Source: Candidatus Gottesmanbacteria bacterium RIFCSPLOWO2_01_FULL_42_22
Lineage (GTDB): Bacteria; Patescibacteriota; Microgenomatia; 2-02-FULL-39-11
Direction: 5' to 3'
DNA length: 50,550 nt
Assembly: GCA_001779315.1 (NCBI GenBank)
Contig: MFJU01000022.1
Coordinates: 1 to 50,550, forward strand
The notes under the pieces were generated by a model. It was given only the letters and a program-made list of their open reading frames with translations. It was not told the DNA's origin and did no database searches. Position 1 is the stretch's first letter; every line of letters starts with the position of its first letter. This document shows positions 8,573 to 19,597 of the stretch, one piece after another. A program made the translations under genes and the position numbers.

Positions 8573-11500
8573 TGGATAAAAAAGGCAATTTTGGAAATAT
8601 TGTCGATTTTGAGGGTTTAAAAATTATACTGGCTTCTCCCCAGGATGTTTTAAATTGGTCATATGGTGAAATATCCAAACCGGAAACAATTAATTACCGG
8701 ACTCTAAAACCGGAAAAAGACGGTTTGTTTGACGAAAGAATTTTCGGTCCGACCAAAGATTGGGAATGTTATTGCGGTAAATACAAAAGGATCCGATATC
8801 GGGGGATAATCTGCGATAAGTGCGGTGTCGAAGTTACCCAAAGTAAAGTCAGAAGGGAAAGAATGGGCCATATTAAATTAGCAGCCCCGGTTTCTCATGT
8901 CTGGTTTTTCAAAGGCACTCCTTCAAAATTATCACTTATTATGGATATCACTCCTAAAGCTTTGGAAAATATTATTTATTTTGCTTCATATTTAGTTATC
9001 GACGTAGATAAGGAAGGTCATAAAAAAGCGCAGGAAACTTTAAAGTCAGCTTTTGAAAAAAGAAAAGAAGAAAGAGATGAAATTTATGAGGATAAGATTA
9101 AAGCCATAGAAAAAGAATATTTTCAGGAAAAAGATAATCTTAAAGATAAAATAAAAAATAAAGAAACCAGAGATTTGACATTACAGGAACTGGATTTCAG
9201 AAAAAAACAGCAACTGACTATGCTTTCCGAGGAGAATGCTTCCGAGGAATCAACAGCCAAGGAAATATTTAATACCATTCTTGATTTAGTAAACCGTATA
9301 AAACCCCTGTCAGTTATTTCTGAAGATGAATATCTGAAACTGCGGGAATACAATGTCGGTTCCTATATAAAAGTCGGCATGGGGGCAGAATGTTTATTGG
9401 AAATTTTGCGCAAAATGGATTTGGGAAAACTCATAATTGATATGCGTAAAGAAGCCCAGGATTCAACCGGTCAAAGAAAAATAAAAGCCACAAAAAGATT
9501 GAGGGTAATCGAGAGCCTTAAAAAAGCAGAAATTGATCCTTCCTGGATGGTAATGACGGTTTTACCGGTCATTCCTCCCGATTTAAGACCGATGGTTCAG
9601 CTGACAGGCGGTAAATTTGCCACTTCAGATTTAAATGATTTATACCGCCGGGTGATTAACCGCAATAACCGGCTTAAGCATTTAATCGAACTGGGTGCTC
9701 CCGAAATCATCCTCAGAAATGAAAAAAGAATGCTTCAGGAAGCAGTTGATTCACTAATTGATGCCAGTCAAAGGCCGTCAGGCAGAACATCAGCCGGACA
9801 GGCTTTAAGATCCCTTTCGGATATGTTGAGGGGTAAACAGGGAAGATTCAGGCAGAATCTTTTAGGTAAAAGAGTTGATTATTCCGGAAGAAGCGTGATT
9901 GTTGTCGGTCCGGAACTGGGACTTACCCAATGCGGTTTGCCGAAAGAAATGGCATTGGAATTATTCAAACCTTTTGTTCTTAGAGAGCTTATTTTAAGAG
10001 GTTTGGCCCCGAATGTTAAAAGTGCAAAAAATATTCTTGACGGTCGGGAAGCAGAAGTTTTTGATATCTTGGAAGAAATTACCAAAAATCATCCGGTACT
10101 TTTAAACCGCGCGCCGACACTTCATAAATTAGGTATCCAGGCTTTTTTCCCGATTTTAATCGAAGGCTCAGCCATCCGCATACACCCCTGTGTTTGTGCC
10201 GGTTATAATGCTGATTTTGACGGGGATCAGATGGCTGTTCACGTCCCATTATCACAAGCCGCCCAGGATGAAGCGAAAAGTTTGATGCTGCCTTCTCATA
10301 ATTTATTGAAACCGGCTGACGGAACACCCATTACCATTCCCAATAAAGAAATGGCTTTGGGATGTTATTACATAACCAGTTTTTCCAAAGCCTCTTCTCA
10401 AATTCCTGATAGTGAATTACCCGTCTTTTCCGAAGGAGACGAAGCAGTTTTAGCCTATCAGAATAGTAAAATCGAAATCAGACAACCGATCAGGGTAAGA
10501 ATTGAAGGGAAAATTATCAGAACTAGTGTCGGCAGAGTTTTATTTAATGAAATGCTCCCGGCTGATCTGAGATATTATAATGAAGAGGTCAAAATCGGTA
10601 CGATCAAGTCGCTGATAACACGGGCATTCGACCTTTATTCCAAAGAAGAAGTTTCCCAACTGATTGATAAATTCAAAGATTTAGGTTTTTACGGAGCGAC
10701 TATAGCCGGAGGAGTTTCCGTCTCTGTTTTCGACAATATCATTATCCCGGAAAAGCCAAAAATGATTCATGAAGCCGAATCAAAAGTGACGGAAGTAGAA
10801 CAGAATTATCAACAGGGGTTGATTACCAATGAAGAGAGAAAAAGATTGGGAAATGAAATTTGGATTGATATTACAGAAAGACTGGCTGATGCTACCTGGG
10901 ATTCAATGACCGTTGATAACCCGGTAAAAATTATCATCAACTCTGGCGGCGCAAGGGCTTCTAAAGACCAGTTAAAACAGCTTTCAGCAGTAAAAGGATT
11001 AGTCGTCGATCCATTGGGAAAAATTGTGGAATTACCGACGAAATCCAATTATCGTGAAGGGCTTTCAATATTTGAATATGTGACCTCAACAAGAGGTTCT
11101 CGTAAAGGATTGACTGATTCAGCTTTGAAAACAGCTGATGCCGGATACTTAACCAGAAGATTGATTGATGTTGCTCATGATGCCATTATCAGACGCGAGG
11201 ATTGCGGGACCGAAAAAGGCCTGAAACTTAATCGTACTGATAAAAGACAGGCAACTTTGGAATTAAGAGTTATGGGCAGAGTGGCAGCGTCCGATATCCA
11301 CGTTTCTAAACAGAAAAAAGTTTTAATTAAAAAAGGAGATTTGATTACCGAAGAGAAATTACCGTTGTTAAAAGATGTTGAGAGTATTTTCGTCAGATCA
11401 CCTTTAACATGTGAATTGAAATACGGTATTTGTGCGCAATGTTACGGGATGGATTTGTCCAGTAAGAAATATGTTGAACTGGGTACTCCGGTCGGTATCC

Positions 11501-12291
11501 TGGCCGCCCAATCAATAGGGGAGCCCGGAACTCAACTAACCATGAGAGTCAGGCATGCCGGAGGTATCGTCGGTCTGGATGTGACTCAAGGGTTACCCAG
11601 GGTAGAAGAATTATTCGAAGCCAGAACACCCAAAGTTTCATCCCCGTTGGCTGAAATTTCAGGAAAAGTCACTGTTGAGGATAGTGATGAGGGTTATCAA
11701 ATCACCATTAAAAGCGTCGGAATTAAACCGGTGGAACTGAGGACTTATACGGTTCTTAAAGCCAGTGAATTAAAGGTTAAAAGCGGAGATTTAATTTCTG
11801 CCGGAGAAGCTTTAACAACCGGATCGCTTGATATTAAACAGGTACTCCAGGTGAGGGATCTTTTGGAAACACAGAATTATTTATTAAGCGAAGTGCAGAA
11901 AGTTTATGAATCCCAAGGTATCCCGATTCACGATAAACATTTCGAAGTGATCATCCGCAAAATGAGTGATAAAGTCAGATTGGAAACATCCGGAGACACC
12001 ATACTTTTGCCGGGGGAAATGGTGGATAAATCTGTCTTTGAAGAAGAAAATGCCCGGATTTTGGCTTCGGGCGGAGAACCGGCCACAGCTCAAGTAATTA
12101 TTTTAGGCATTACCAGGGCATCCCTTTATACTGAGTCATGGTTATCAAGTGCCTCCTTCCAGGAAACGACCTCTGTTTTGACTGATGCAGCTTTAGGCGG
12201 CAAGGTAGATCGGTTGTTAGGGTTAAAGGAAAATGTTATAATCGGCCGATTAATTCCGGTATCGGCAGACCGTGCCAAGATTGGAGACTGA
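8572..12291 (+). CDS. rpoC: DNA-directed RNA polymerase subunit beta'
   Basis: 1239 aa; [34 protein letters not shown]. Confidence 0.99.
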   Translation: MDKKGNFGNIVDFEGLKIILASPQDVLNWSYGEISKPETINYRTLKPEKDGLFDERIFGPTKDWECYCGKYKRIRYRGIICDKCGVEVTQSKVRRERMGHIKLAAPVSHVWFFKGTPSKLSLIMDITPKALENIIYFASYLVIDVDKEGHKKAQETLKSAFEKRKEERDEIYEDKIKAIEKEYFQEKDNLKDKIKNKETRDLTLQELDFRKKQQLTMLSEENASEESTAKEIFNTILDLVNRIKPLSVISEDEYLKLREYNVGSYIKVGMGAECLLEILRKMDLGKLIIDMRKEAQDSTGQRKIKATKRLRVIESLKKAEIDPSWMVMTVLPVIPPDLRPMVQLTGGKFATSDLNDLYRRVINRNNRLKHLIELGAPEIILRNEKRMLQEAVDSLIDASQRPSGRTSAGQALRSLSDMLRGKQGRFRQNLLGKRVDYSGRSVIVVGPELGLTQCGLPKEMALELFKPFVLRELILRGLAPNVKSAKNILDGREAEVFDILEEITKNHPVLLNRAPTLHKLGIQAFFPILIEGSAIRIHPCVCAGYNADFDGDQMAVHVPLSQAAQDEAKSLMLPSHNLLKPADGTPITIPNKEMALGCYYITSFSKASSQIPDSELPVFSEGDEAVLAYQNSKIEIRQPIRVRIEGKIIRTSVGRVLFNEMLPADLRYYNEEVKIGTIKSLITRAFDLYSKEEVSQLIDKFKDLGFYGATIAGGVSVSVFDNIIIPEKPKMIHEAESKVTEVEQNYQQGLITNEERKRLGNEIWIDITERLADATWDSMTVDNPVKIIINSGGARASKDQLKQLSAVKGLVVDPLGKIVELPTKSNYREGLSIFEYVTSTRGSRKGLTDSALKTADAGYLTRRLIDVAHDAIIRREDCGTEKGLKLNRTDKRQATLELRVMGRVAASDIHVSKQKKVLIKKGDLITEEKLPLLKDVESIFVRSPLTCELKYGICAQCYGMDLSSKKYVELGTPVGILAAQSIGEPGTQLTMRVRHAGGIVGLDVTQGLPRVEELFEARTPKVSSPLAEISGKVTVEDSDEGYQITIKSVGIKPVELRTYTVLKASELKVKSGDLISAGEALTTGSLDIKQVLQVRDLLETQNYLLSEVQKVYESQGIPIHDKHFEVIIRKMSDKVRLETSGDTILLPGEMVDKSVFEEENARILASGGEPATAQVIILGITRASLYTESWLSSASFQETTSVLTDAALGGKVDRLLGLKENVIIGRLIPVSADRAKIGD

Positions 12292-12295
12292 AATT

Positions 12296-12742
12296 ATGCC
12301 GACAATAAATCAACTGGTTAAAAAAGGCAGAAGAAAAGTAATAAAAAAAGTTAAAGCAACGGCTTTGCGTAAATATTTTAACGCCAAAGACAGGCAAATG
12401 AAACAAATGGCCGCACCATTCAAACGCGGGGTTGTCACTTTGGTAAAAACCATGACACCGAAAAAGCCTAATTCGGCTTTAAGAAAAGTAGCCAGGGTCA
12501 GGCTTTCCAATAAACAGGAAGTGACAGCTTATATTCCCGGAATCGGACATGAACTGTCAGAGCATGCCATAGTCATGGTCAGAGGAGGCCGTGTTAAGGA
12601 TTTGCCGGGTGTCAAATATCATATTGTCCGCGGAAAATTTGATATGACCGGGGTTGTCAATAGAAAACAGGGCAGATCTAAATACGGTACGAAAAAAGGT
12701 GAAAGTGTTGTTTCAGCCGTAGCTGCAGCTCCCGCTGCTTAA
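12296..12742 (+). CDS. rpsL: 30S ribosomal protein S12
   Basis: [14 protein letters not shown]...[19 protein letters not shown]...[16 protein letters not shown]; start at 12296, after the rpoC stop. Confidence 0.98.
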   Translation: MPTINQLVKKGRRKVIKKVKATALRKYFNAKDRQMKQMAAPFKRGVVTLVKTMTPKKPNSALRKVARVRLSNKQEVTAYIPGIGHELSEHAIVMVRGGRVKDLPGVKYHIVRGKFDMTGVVNRKQGRSKYGTKKGESVVSAVAAAPAA

Positions 12743-12759
12743 TTATTCAATTCAAATAT

Positions 12760-13236
12760 ATGTCAAGAACAGGCAAAATAAAAAGAAGATCAATTGAGAA
12801 TGATCCTCAGTTTAACAATAAACTTTTGGCCCGTTTTATCAACAGGGTTATGAAGAGCGGTAAAAAAAGTGTGGCCCAAAAAATGGTTTACAATGCTTTT
12901 GAGATTATCCAGAAAAAAAATATGGAACCGCTGAACGTTTTTCAAACTGCGCTTTCCAATGTCGGTCCTCGGATGGAGGTCAGACCCAGAAGAGTCGGCG
13001 GTGCTTCTTATCAGGTACCGACCGAAGTTCGCGGTGAAAGAAAAGTGGCTTTATCCATCCGTTGGTTGATTGAGGCAGCCAGAAAAAGGTCGAGTAAAGA
13101 ATATCATACTTTTGCGGATAAATTGGCCGCTGAGCTTATTGATGCATACAATAATACTGGAGAAGCCATCCGTAAACGTGATATGATGCTTAGGAATGCA
13201 GAGGCTAACAAAGCCTTTGCCCATTTCCGTTGGTAG
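12760..13236 (+). CDS. rpsG: 30S ribosomal protein S7
   Basis: [36 protein letters not shown]. Confidence 0.98.
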   Translation: MSRTGKIKRRSIENDPQFNNKLLARFINRVMKSGKKSVAQKMVYNAFEIIQKKNMEPLNVFQTALSNVGPRMEVRPRRVGGASYQVPTEVRGERKVALSIRWLIEAARKRSSKEYHTFADKLAAELIDAYNNTGEAIRKRDMMLRNAEANKAFAHFRW

Positions 13237-13243
13237 GATTAAA

Positions 13244-13296
13244 AACCCAATAATCCTTATCCCCAGGGCTAAATGGAAGTATTGGGTTCTTTTTTA
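13244..13296 (+). terminator. terminator-like hairpin plus T-tract between rpsG and fusA
   Basis: AACCCAATA (13244-13252) / TATTGGGTT (13280-13288), perfect 9 bp, 27-nt loop, then cTTTTTT. Confidence 0.65.
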
Positions 13297-13300
13297 TTAT

Positions 13301-15421
13301 ATGGCACAAAACGTAACCGTCAGCAAAAACAGGAATGTCCCTCTGGACATGATCAGGAATATCGGCATTATTGCCCACATCGATGCCGGCAAAACAACCA
13401 CGACAGAAAGAATCCTTTATTATACCGGTAAGTCTTACAAAATCGGCGATATCGATGAAGGCACCACTCAAATGGATTGGATGCCCCAGGAAAAAGAAAG
13501 AGGCATAACCATTATGTCAGCTGCCACCACCACTTTTTGGAAAGAAGTCAGGGTCAACATTATAGATACTCCCGGACACGTCGATTTTACAGCTGAAGTT
13601 GAAAGATCTTTACGGGTTCTGGACGGAGGAGTGACTGTTTTGGATGCCGAGGAGGGCGTACAGTCCCAATCAGAGACAGTTTGGCATCAGGCGGATAAAT
13701 ATAAAGTCCCCAGAGTTTGTTTTATCAACAAAATGGATAAACTAGGGGCAGATTATATGAGAACAATCCAAATGATCAGAGACAGACTCGGAGCAAACAC
13801 CGCCATCATGAATTTACCTATAGGCAAGGAGCAAACCTTCAAGGGTGTGGTCGATCTTCTGACTAAAAAAAGTCTAGTCTGGGGCAGTGATGTATTGGGG
13901 GCTAAATATGATATTTCCGATGAAATTCCCTCCGAGATGAAAGAAGATGTGAAAAAATACCGCCATAAACTTATTGAGCAGATTTGCGAGCAGGATGATT
14001 CTCTTCTGGAAAGATATCTGAACGGAGATGAACCTTCGGTTGATGATTTAAAAAAAGCACTGAGATCTGCCACTATTGCCTATAAACTGGTTCCGATATA
14101 TGCCGGTTCTTCCTTGAGAAATAAAGGTGTTCAACCGCTTCTTGATGCCATTGTTGATTATTTGCCTTCGCCTGTGGATGTGGGGGGTATCAGAGGCATC
14201 AATCCTAAAACAAACCAGGAGGAGTTTAGAAAGACCAATAATGAAGAGCCTTTTTCCGCATTGGCTTTTAAAATCCAGCTGGATCCGCATGTCGGAAAAT
14301 TAACTTATATCAGGATTTATTCAGGCAAATTAAAATCCGGCTCATATGCCTGGAATTCAATCAAAGACAAGCAGGAACGGGTGGGAAGACTTCTTCTGAT
14401 GCATGCCAATAACCGCGAGGAGATTGAAGAGGCTTATGCCGGAGAAATAGTAGCCGCAGTCGGTCTTAAAGAAACCGGTACCGGTGATACTTTGAGTGAT
14501 CATGCTCATCCGATTGTCTTGGAAAAAATTACCTTTCCTGAGCCGGTTATTTCTTTGGCTATTGAACCCAGGACTAAAGCAGATCAGGAAAAAATGGGTA
14601 CTGCTTTACAGAAATTAGCCGAAGAAGATCCGACTTTTCTGGTTAAATCCAATTTGGAAACAGGCCAGACGATTATTTGGGGCATGGGAGAATTGCATTT
14701 GGAAGTTTTGGTCGACAGGATGAAAAGGGAATTTAAGGTCGATGCCAATGTTGGTGCTCCTCAAGTTGCCTATAAGGAAACGGTTAAAAGTAAGGCGGAA
14801 GGGGAAGGTAAATACATCCGTCAGACAGGCGGCCGGGGACAATACGGTCATTGTTTCTTGCGTGTAGAGCCAAAAGCCCGCGGAGAAGGCTATGAATTTG
14901 TCGATGCTATCAGGGGTGGCGCTATCCCTAACGAATTTATCCCCTCAGTGCAAAAGGGTGTAAAGGAAGCCTTGGATAAGGGTATTCTGGCCGGTTATCC
15001 GGTCGTTGACATGAAAGTTACCCTCTATGACGGTACTTTTCATGAGGTTGATTCATCGGATATCGCCTTCAAAATTGCCGGCAGCATGGCACTTCAAAAT
15101 GCAGCCAAATTGGCAGGTTTAATTCTTCTGGAGCCTATTATGAAAGTGGAAGTGACGACTCCGGATGAATTTATGGGTACAGTCATCGGTGATATTTCCA
15201 GTAAAAGAGCGCAAATTTTAGGTACGGAAAAAAGGGGCAAAGTTTCCATTATTGTCGCCATGGTGCCGTTGGCAGAACTCTCCGGTTATGCCACAACCTT
15301 AAGATCAGTTTCCCAAGGCCGGGCTACCTACTACATGGAGCCGTCACATTACGAAGAAGTCCCCAAAAACATCACCGAAAAAATCGTCGCCTCCGTCTCC
15401 CCGACATCCACTAGGGGTTAA
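13301..15421 (+). CDS. fusA: translation elongation factor G
   Basis: [43 protein letters not shown]; start MAQNVTV at 13301. Confidence 0.98.
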   Translation: MAQNVTVSKNRNVPLDMIRNIGIIAHIDAGKTTTTERILYYTGKSYKIGDIDEGTTQMDWMPQEKERGITIMSAATTTFWKEVRVNIIDTPGHVDFTAEVERSLRVLDGGVTVLDAEEGVQSQSETVWHQADKYKVPRVCFINKMDKLGADYMRTIQMIRDRLGANTAIMNLPIGKEQTFKGVVDLLTKKSLVWGSDVLGAKYDISDEIPSEMKEDVKKYRHKLIEQICEQDDSLLERYLNGDEPSVDDLKKALRSATIAYKLVPIYAGSSLRNKGVQPLLDAIVDYLPSPVDVGGIRGINPKTNQEEFRKTNNEEPFSALAFKIQLDPHVGKLTYIRIYSGKLKSGSYAWNSIKDKQERVGRLLLMHANNREEIEEAYAGEIVAAVGLKETGTGDTLSDHAHPIVLEKITFPEPVISLAIEPRTKADQEKMGTALQKLAEEDPTFLVKSNLETGQTIIWGMGELHLEVLVDRMKREFKVDANVGAPQVAYKETVKSKAEGEGKYIRQTGGRGQYGHCFLRVEPKARGEGYEFVDAIRGGAIPNEFIPSVQKGVKEALDKGILAGYPVVDMKVTLYDGTFHEVDSSDIAFKIAGSMALQNAAKLAGLILLEPIMKVEVTTPDEFMGTVIGDISSKRAQILGTEKRGKVSIIVAMVPLAELSGYATTLRSVSQGRATYYMEPSHYEEVPKNITEKIVASVSPTSTRG

Positions 15422-15869
15422 TTAGTGGCGCCTTTTCCGCTAAAAATTCAATCAGCTCTTTTGGAGAACATATTTTAAACTTTCTGATTTTATTTTTAAG
15501 ACTTAAAATGTGTTTTTTATCAAGACTCACTAAATAATTAGATTTTGCTTCTCTAGCGGAAGCTAGTACATGCTGATCACCCTGATCGCTTACAATATTT
15601 GAGAATTTTTCTACTGCTTCTAAACTTGGAGGAGATAATATAAATTTAAATATTTTTAGAGTTTCTTTTTGGGCAAATTCCTCAGTTTTACCGATTTTTT
15701 CAGCTCTTCTTTCTACTTCATCAAGAATAATGTCACTGATAATTCCCTTAATTCTATTTTCACGGACAAAATTTAAGAGTTTTGCCGATCCGCCCTTCGC
15801 TGAAGATAATCCTGCCAGAATGACAGAAGCATTGAAAAAAACAACGGGGATCCTCGGAGTTTTTTTCAC
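15411..15869 (-). CDS. PIN-domain toxin (VapC-like, COG1569-type)
   Basis: [24 protein letters not shown]...[29 protein letters not shown]; 4-nt overlap with upstream AbrB-like gene. Confidence 0.8.
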   Translation of the reverse strand: MKKTPRIPVVFFNASVILAGLSSAKGGSAKLLNFVRENRIKGIISDIILDEVERRAEKIGKTEEFAQKETLKIFKFILSPPSLEAVEKFSNIVSDQGDQHVLASAREAKSNYLVSLDKKHILSLKNKIRKFKICSPKELIEFLAEKAPLINP

Positions 15870-16126
15870 TTTAATAATTTTTGTTTTTTGAGGGATAATG
15901 TTTCGGCTTTGTCTAATTCCAGAAACTCCCTGATTTCCTCATCGGTATATGATCTTACCGGATAAGGTAGTGTCCGTACCGGTTCAATGGTAATCTTGCC
16001 CTTCTCCCTTTTCATCCTGATGATGTTATTATCGGATATCCTCAAAGCTTCCCGGAATTTTTTGGGTATGGTAATAACTCCCTTAGGCTGAATTTTGATT
16101 AATTCGTCATCAACTGACTGTTGCAT
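15866..16126 (-). CDS. AbrB/MazE/SpoVT-type antitoxin
   Basis: IQPKGVITIPKKFREALRISDNNIIRMKREKGKITIEPV swapped-hairpin motif. Confidence 0.85.
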   Translation of the reverse strand: MQQSVDDELIKIQPKGVITIPKKFREALRISDNNIIRMKREKGKITIEPVRTLPYPVRSYTDEEIREFLELDKAETLSLKKQKLLK

Positions 16127-16143
16127 ATTTATTCCTTATTTCC

Positions 16144-16172
16144 ATAATACAGAATTTCCGTATTTCTGTCAA
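16144..16172 (-). promoter_or_regulatory. predicted TA-operon promoter (TTGACA-N17-TATTAT) with inverted repeat
   Basis: Minus strand TTGACA gaaatacggaaattctg TATTAT; ACAGAA (16149-16154)/TTCTGT (16164-16169) inverted repeat across the spacer. Confidence 0.75.
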
Positions 16173-16184
16173 TATTGCCTAGCC

Positions 16185-16235
16185 ATTATAAAAAAAATCG
16201 TCACCCTCGTTTCTCCAACATCTACAAGAGGATAA
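16185..16235 (+). pseudogene. remnant of a second fusA 3' end
   Basis: Reads ATT ATA AAA AAA ATC GTC ACC CTC GTT TCT CCA ACA TCT ACA AGA GGA TAA = [16 protein letters not shown], versus the fusA end [16 protein letters not shown]. Confidence 0.75.
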
Positions 16236-16259
16236 AAGCCGGGAAAAATAAAATAGATC

Positions 16260-17180
16260 TTACTTCTTGAGTTCTTTTTTGCGCAGAAGGTAACGTAGGA
16301 CCAGGACAGATGGAATGATAACGACCGAATAGACAGTCAGCCAGATGACGGCTGTAGCTAAATTCCTTAAAAGACCGACGAGTGATCTGACGGCTTGTTT
16401 GAAGATAACTTCCGGTCTCCAGGTTTCAGATGGCGCATAAGGCAAGGAAAATTCATCAGTTGATAAATTGATGGAGATTCTGGCCAATTGGGCATTTTTT
16501 TCCAGGTAATTTTGCCGACCCTTTTGAGAATCAATCTGGCTTTCAATATTTATTATTTCCTGCTGTATTCCCAATAGATCTGATACCTCGACAGCCTGGT
16601 CAAATAAAGCTTCAATTCTTGCTTTGGTTTTATTTAAAGTGGCTAATTTGGCATTAATATCTTCATATTGGTCGGTTACATCTTCACCATAGACATTTTC
16701 CCAGACGACTTTAATTGATAAACCTCTTAAAAAATTTAAAGTGGTATCCAATTTGGAAGCAGGAATGCGTACCGTTATATTGGCATTCGGAACGTCTTCG
16801 GGAGCTGACAAGCTGCTGTTGACCATGTAACCGCCCGCAGATTTGACCTGATTTAATATCTCATCCGCAACTTGCCGGACGTTTTTGACCTGCAAAGAAA
16901 TATCGGCATTGCGGATTACCAACCGGTCCTGAACATTGGTTGTCGGAGGATAGTCCGGTGACGGAGGGATGATACTTTTACTGAAACCCCGCGAGCCAAT
17001 TCCCATTTCCGGTGCAGCCATATCGAAGCTTTCGGTCATACCCAAATTCGGTATTGGGGAATAATTTCTAAATTTAAGAGGTGATACTCCGAAGTAATTT
17101 TTCAGGAGGAAATAGGCAACCATTACAGCCAGAAGTGCCGTTATTTTATTGTTTTTTATCCAAGACAAAATAACCCTCAT
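16260..17180 (-). CDS. DUF4349 domain-containing membrane protein
   Basis: RLVIRNADISLQVKNVRQVADEILNQVKSAGGYMVNSS...VRIPASKLD; N- and C-terminal hydrophobic segments. Confidence 0.8.
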   Translation of the reverse strand: MRVILSWIKNNKITALLAVMVAYFLLKNYFGVSPLKFRNYSPIPNLGMTESFDMAAPEMGIGSRGFSKSIIPPSPDYPPTTNVQDRLVIRNADISLQVKNVRQVADEILNQVKSAGGYMVNSSLSAPEDVPNANITVRIPASKLDTTLNFLRGLSIKVVWENVYGEDVTDQYEDINAKLATLNKTKARIEALFDQAVEVSDLLGIQQEIINIESQIDSQKGRQNYLEKNAQLARISINLSTDEFSLPYAPSETWRPEVIFKQAVRSLVGLLRNLATAVIWLTVYSVVIIPSVLVLRYLLRKKELKK

Positions 17181-17222
17181 GACTCCATGTTAGATAAAGG
17201 AAAGTTCCCTGTCAACCTCCTC

Positions 17223-17252
17223 TTGCGCCTGGCTGGGGAGATGTTGTATAAT
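17223..17252 (+). promoter_or_regulatory. predicted tuf promoter (TTGCGC-N18-TATAAT, TG-extended -10)
   Basis: TATAAT at 17247-17252 preceded by TG. Confidence 0.6.
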
Positions 17253-17310
17253 CTTTTTTACCCAAATTTAATTGGGAGTCTTTTTTATTAATTATTGGAA
17301 AGGAGTGCTT

Positions 17311-18495
17311 ATGGCACAAGGCGTATTTCAAAGAAATAAACCTCATTTAAACATCGGTACAATCGGTCACGTCGATCACGGTAAAACTACCCTGACTTCG
17401 GCCATTACTCATGTTTTGGCAGCTAAAGGACTTGCCAAAGCTTTAAAATACGAAGAAATTGATAACGCCCCGGAAGAAAAAGCCCGAGGCGTTACCATAA
17501 ATATTCACCATTCAGAATATGAAACCGAAAAACGGCATTATGCCCATATTGATGCTCCGGGACATGCCGACTACATCAAAAATATGATTACAGGCGCCGC
17601 CCAGATGGACGGAGCCATTCTGGTGGTTTCAGCTCCTGACGGACCGATGCCGCAAACCCGGGAACACATTCTTTTGGCCAACCAGGTAAACGTTCCGGCT
17701 ATTATCGTTTTCATGAACAAAACCGATATGGTCCAGGACAAGGAACTTTTGGATCTTGTCGAAATGGAAGTCAGGGAACTTCTGACCAAATATAAATTCC
17801 CCGGAGATAAAGTGCCGGTTATCCGCGGCAGCGCTCTTAAAGCGCTTCAGGGAGATGCGGAAGCCATTAAATCAATTGAAGAATTGATGAAGACCGTCGA
17901 TGAATACATTCCGGAACCGAAACGCGACTTGGATAAACCATTCCTGATGCCGGTTGAGGATGTCTTTTCGATCAAAGGCCGCGGGACGGTCGTCACCGGC
18001 AGGGTCGAAAGAGGCAAAATAAATGTAAATGAAGAAATCGAGATTGTCGGTATAAAGGCCACCCAAAAGACTGTCATTACCGGAGTTGAGATGTTCAGAA
18101 AAACCCTCAATGAAGCACAGGCCGGCGACAATGTCGGTCTTTTACTTCGCGGTGTGGAAAAGCACCAGGTGGAGCGCGGCCAGGTGATAGCTAAATCCGG
18201 TTCAGTTACTCCCCATACCGAATTTGAGGCGGAAATATACATTCTGACCAAAGAAGAAGGTGGTCGACACACACCCTTCTTCACCGGTTACCGACCACAA
18301 TTCTATATCAGAACGACAGACGTGACCGGAGAGGTCACTTTGCCTAAAGGGGTAGAGATGGTGATGCCGGGCGATTCCACCAAAATGACAGCCAAACTGA
18401 TTGTACCGGTTGCTCTGGAAGAAGGCCAGAGATTTGCCATCCGTGAAGGCGGCCATACGGTTGGCGCCGGAGTGATCACCAAGATCATAAAGTAA
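17311..18495 (+). CDS. tuf: translation elongation factor Tu
   Basis: [28 protein letters not shown]; start MAQGVFQ at 17311 with AAGGAG upstream. Confidence 0.99.
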   Translation: MAQGVFQRNKPHLNIGTIGHVDHGKTTLTSAITHVLAAKGLAKALKYEEIDNAPEEKARGVTINIHHSEYETEKRHYAHIDAPGHADYIKNMITGAAQMDGAILVVSAPDGPMPQTREHILLANQVNVPAIIVFMNKTDMVQDKELLDLVEMEVRELLTKYKFPGDKVPVIRGSALKALQGDAEAIKSIEELMKTVDEYIPEPKRDLDKPFLMPVEDVFSIKGRGTVVTGRVERGKINVNEEIEIVGIKATQKTVITGVEMFRKTLNEAQAGDNVGLLLRGVEKHQVERGQVIAKSGSVTPHTEFEAEIYILTKEEGGRHTPFFTGYRPQFYIRTTDVTGEVTLPKGVEMVMPGDSTKMTAKLIVPVALEEGQRFAIREGGHTVGAGVITKIIK

Positions 18496-18510
18496 CTTGA
18501 AAATCTAATA

Positions 18511-18819
18511 ATGCCGAAAGGAAGAATACGAGTCCGACTGAAAGCTTATGACGGCAGGATCATAGATGATTCCTGTCAGAAAATACTGGATACGGCAATC
18601 AGAACGGGTGCCAGGGTTGTCGGGCCGATTCCGTTGCCTACAGATAAAGGTCATTACTCTGTGCAGCGTTCTCCTTTTACCGATAAAGACTCACGTGAGG
18701 ATTTTATGATTAAAATTCATAAAAGGCTGATCGATATTATTGAGCCCACGGATAAAACAATTGACTCTTTAATGCATTTGGATCTTCCGGCCGGGGTGGA
18801 TATTGCTATTAAAATGTAA
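18511..18819 (+). CDS. rpsJ: 30S ribosomal protein S10
   Basis: [40 protein letters not shown]. Confidence 0.98.
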   Translation: MPKGRIRVRLKAYDGRIIDDSCQKILDTAIRTGARVVGPIPLPTDKGHYSVQRSPFTDKDSREDFMIKIHKRLIDIIEPTDKTIDSLMHLDLPAGVDIAIKM

Positions 18820-18912
18820 GGGTAAGACAATTTAATTTCATACTTGTGTTAAAAACAAAGTATAAAATGAGAGCCATATTTTGACGGATTTTGGGAATCT
18901 GCTTTTTAAAAA

Positions 18913-18940
18913 AGCCCCGAGATTCGGGGCTAATTTTTTT
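18913..18940 (+). terminator. terminator-like hairpin abutting the rplC start codon
   Basis: AGCCCCGA gat TCGGGGCT (8 bp, perfect) + aaTTTTTTT, followed directly by ATG at 18941. Confidence 0.75.
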
Positions 18941-19585
18941 ATGTTTAACGCAATTGTAGGATCAAAAATAAACCAGACTCAAACATTTGATGAGAGCGGC
19001 AACAGGATTCCGGTGACACGTATTAATGCCGGTCCCTGTCATATTATTTCAGTGAAAACTGCCGATCGGGACGGTTATGCTGCTTTAGTAATCGGTTTTG
19101 GAATTAAAAGAACTAAACTCGTTAACAAAGCGCAACAGGGCAACTTCAAAAAAGCGGGGCTGGCAGAAAACAAAGCACCCCGCTTTTTAAAAGAGATTGA
19201 AGTCGGGAGTGGAGATGAAAACGGGGAAATCAAACCCGGATCCAGTTTTAGCGTTTCGGACGTATTCAAGGAAGGAGACAGGATTGAGGTTAGCGGTATT
19301 TCAAAAGGCAAAGGTTTTGCCGGAGTTGTCAAACGGCATGGATTTGCCGGTGGACCCAGAACGCATGGCCAGTCAGACCGCGAGCGGGCTCCGGGATCGA
19401 TAGGACAAACCACAACCCCGGGTAGAGTCTATAAAGGCAAACGCATGGCCGGCAGGATGGGCCAGGACAGAGTTACCGTCAAGAATCTGAAAGTCGTGGC
19501 AATCGATGCGGAAAAGAATATCCTGACCATAAAAGGCTTAGTGGCCGGCGGCCGGAATTCATTGCTCTTAATCAGGAAATATTAA
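18941..19585 (+). CDS. rplC: 50S ribosomal protein L3
   Basis: MFNAIVGSKINQTQTFDESG...GKGFAGVVKRHGFAGGPRTHGQSDRERAPGSIG; start moved from 18881 to 18941. Confidence 0.95.
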   Translation: MFNAIVGSKINQTQTFDESGNRIPVTRINAGPCHIISVKTADRDGYAALVIGFGIKRTKLVNKAQQGNFKKAGLAENKAPRFLKEIEVGSGDENGEIKPGSSFSVSDVFKEGDRIEVSGISKGKGFAGVVKRHGFAGGPRTHGQSDRERAPGSIGQTTTPGRVYKGKRMAGRMGQDRVTVKNLKVVAIDAEKNILTIKGLVAGGRNSLLLIRKY

Positions 19586-19597
19586 GGAAAAATTTTT

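Noticed and set aside
13753-14073. 106-aa minus-strand ORF in fusA, and similar antisense ORFs in rpoB, rpoC, tuf, secY and recA
   Set aside because: All overlap well-supported conserved genes on the opposite strand and match no recognisable family.
15411-16260. Classical integrative element at fusA
   Set aside because: No integrase, transposase or terminal inverted repeats seen; only the duplicated fusA tail is supported, so a mobile-element call was not made.
18881-18940. N-terminal extension of L3 (MTDFGNLLFKKAPRFGANFF)
   Set aside because: It is the translation of the leader hairpin; L3 homology begins at MFNAIVG (18941).
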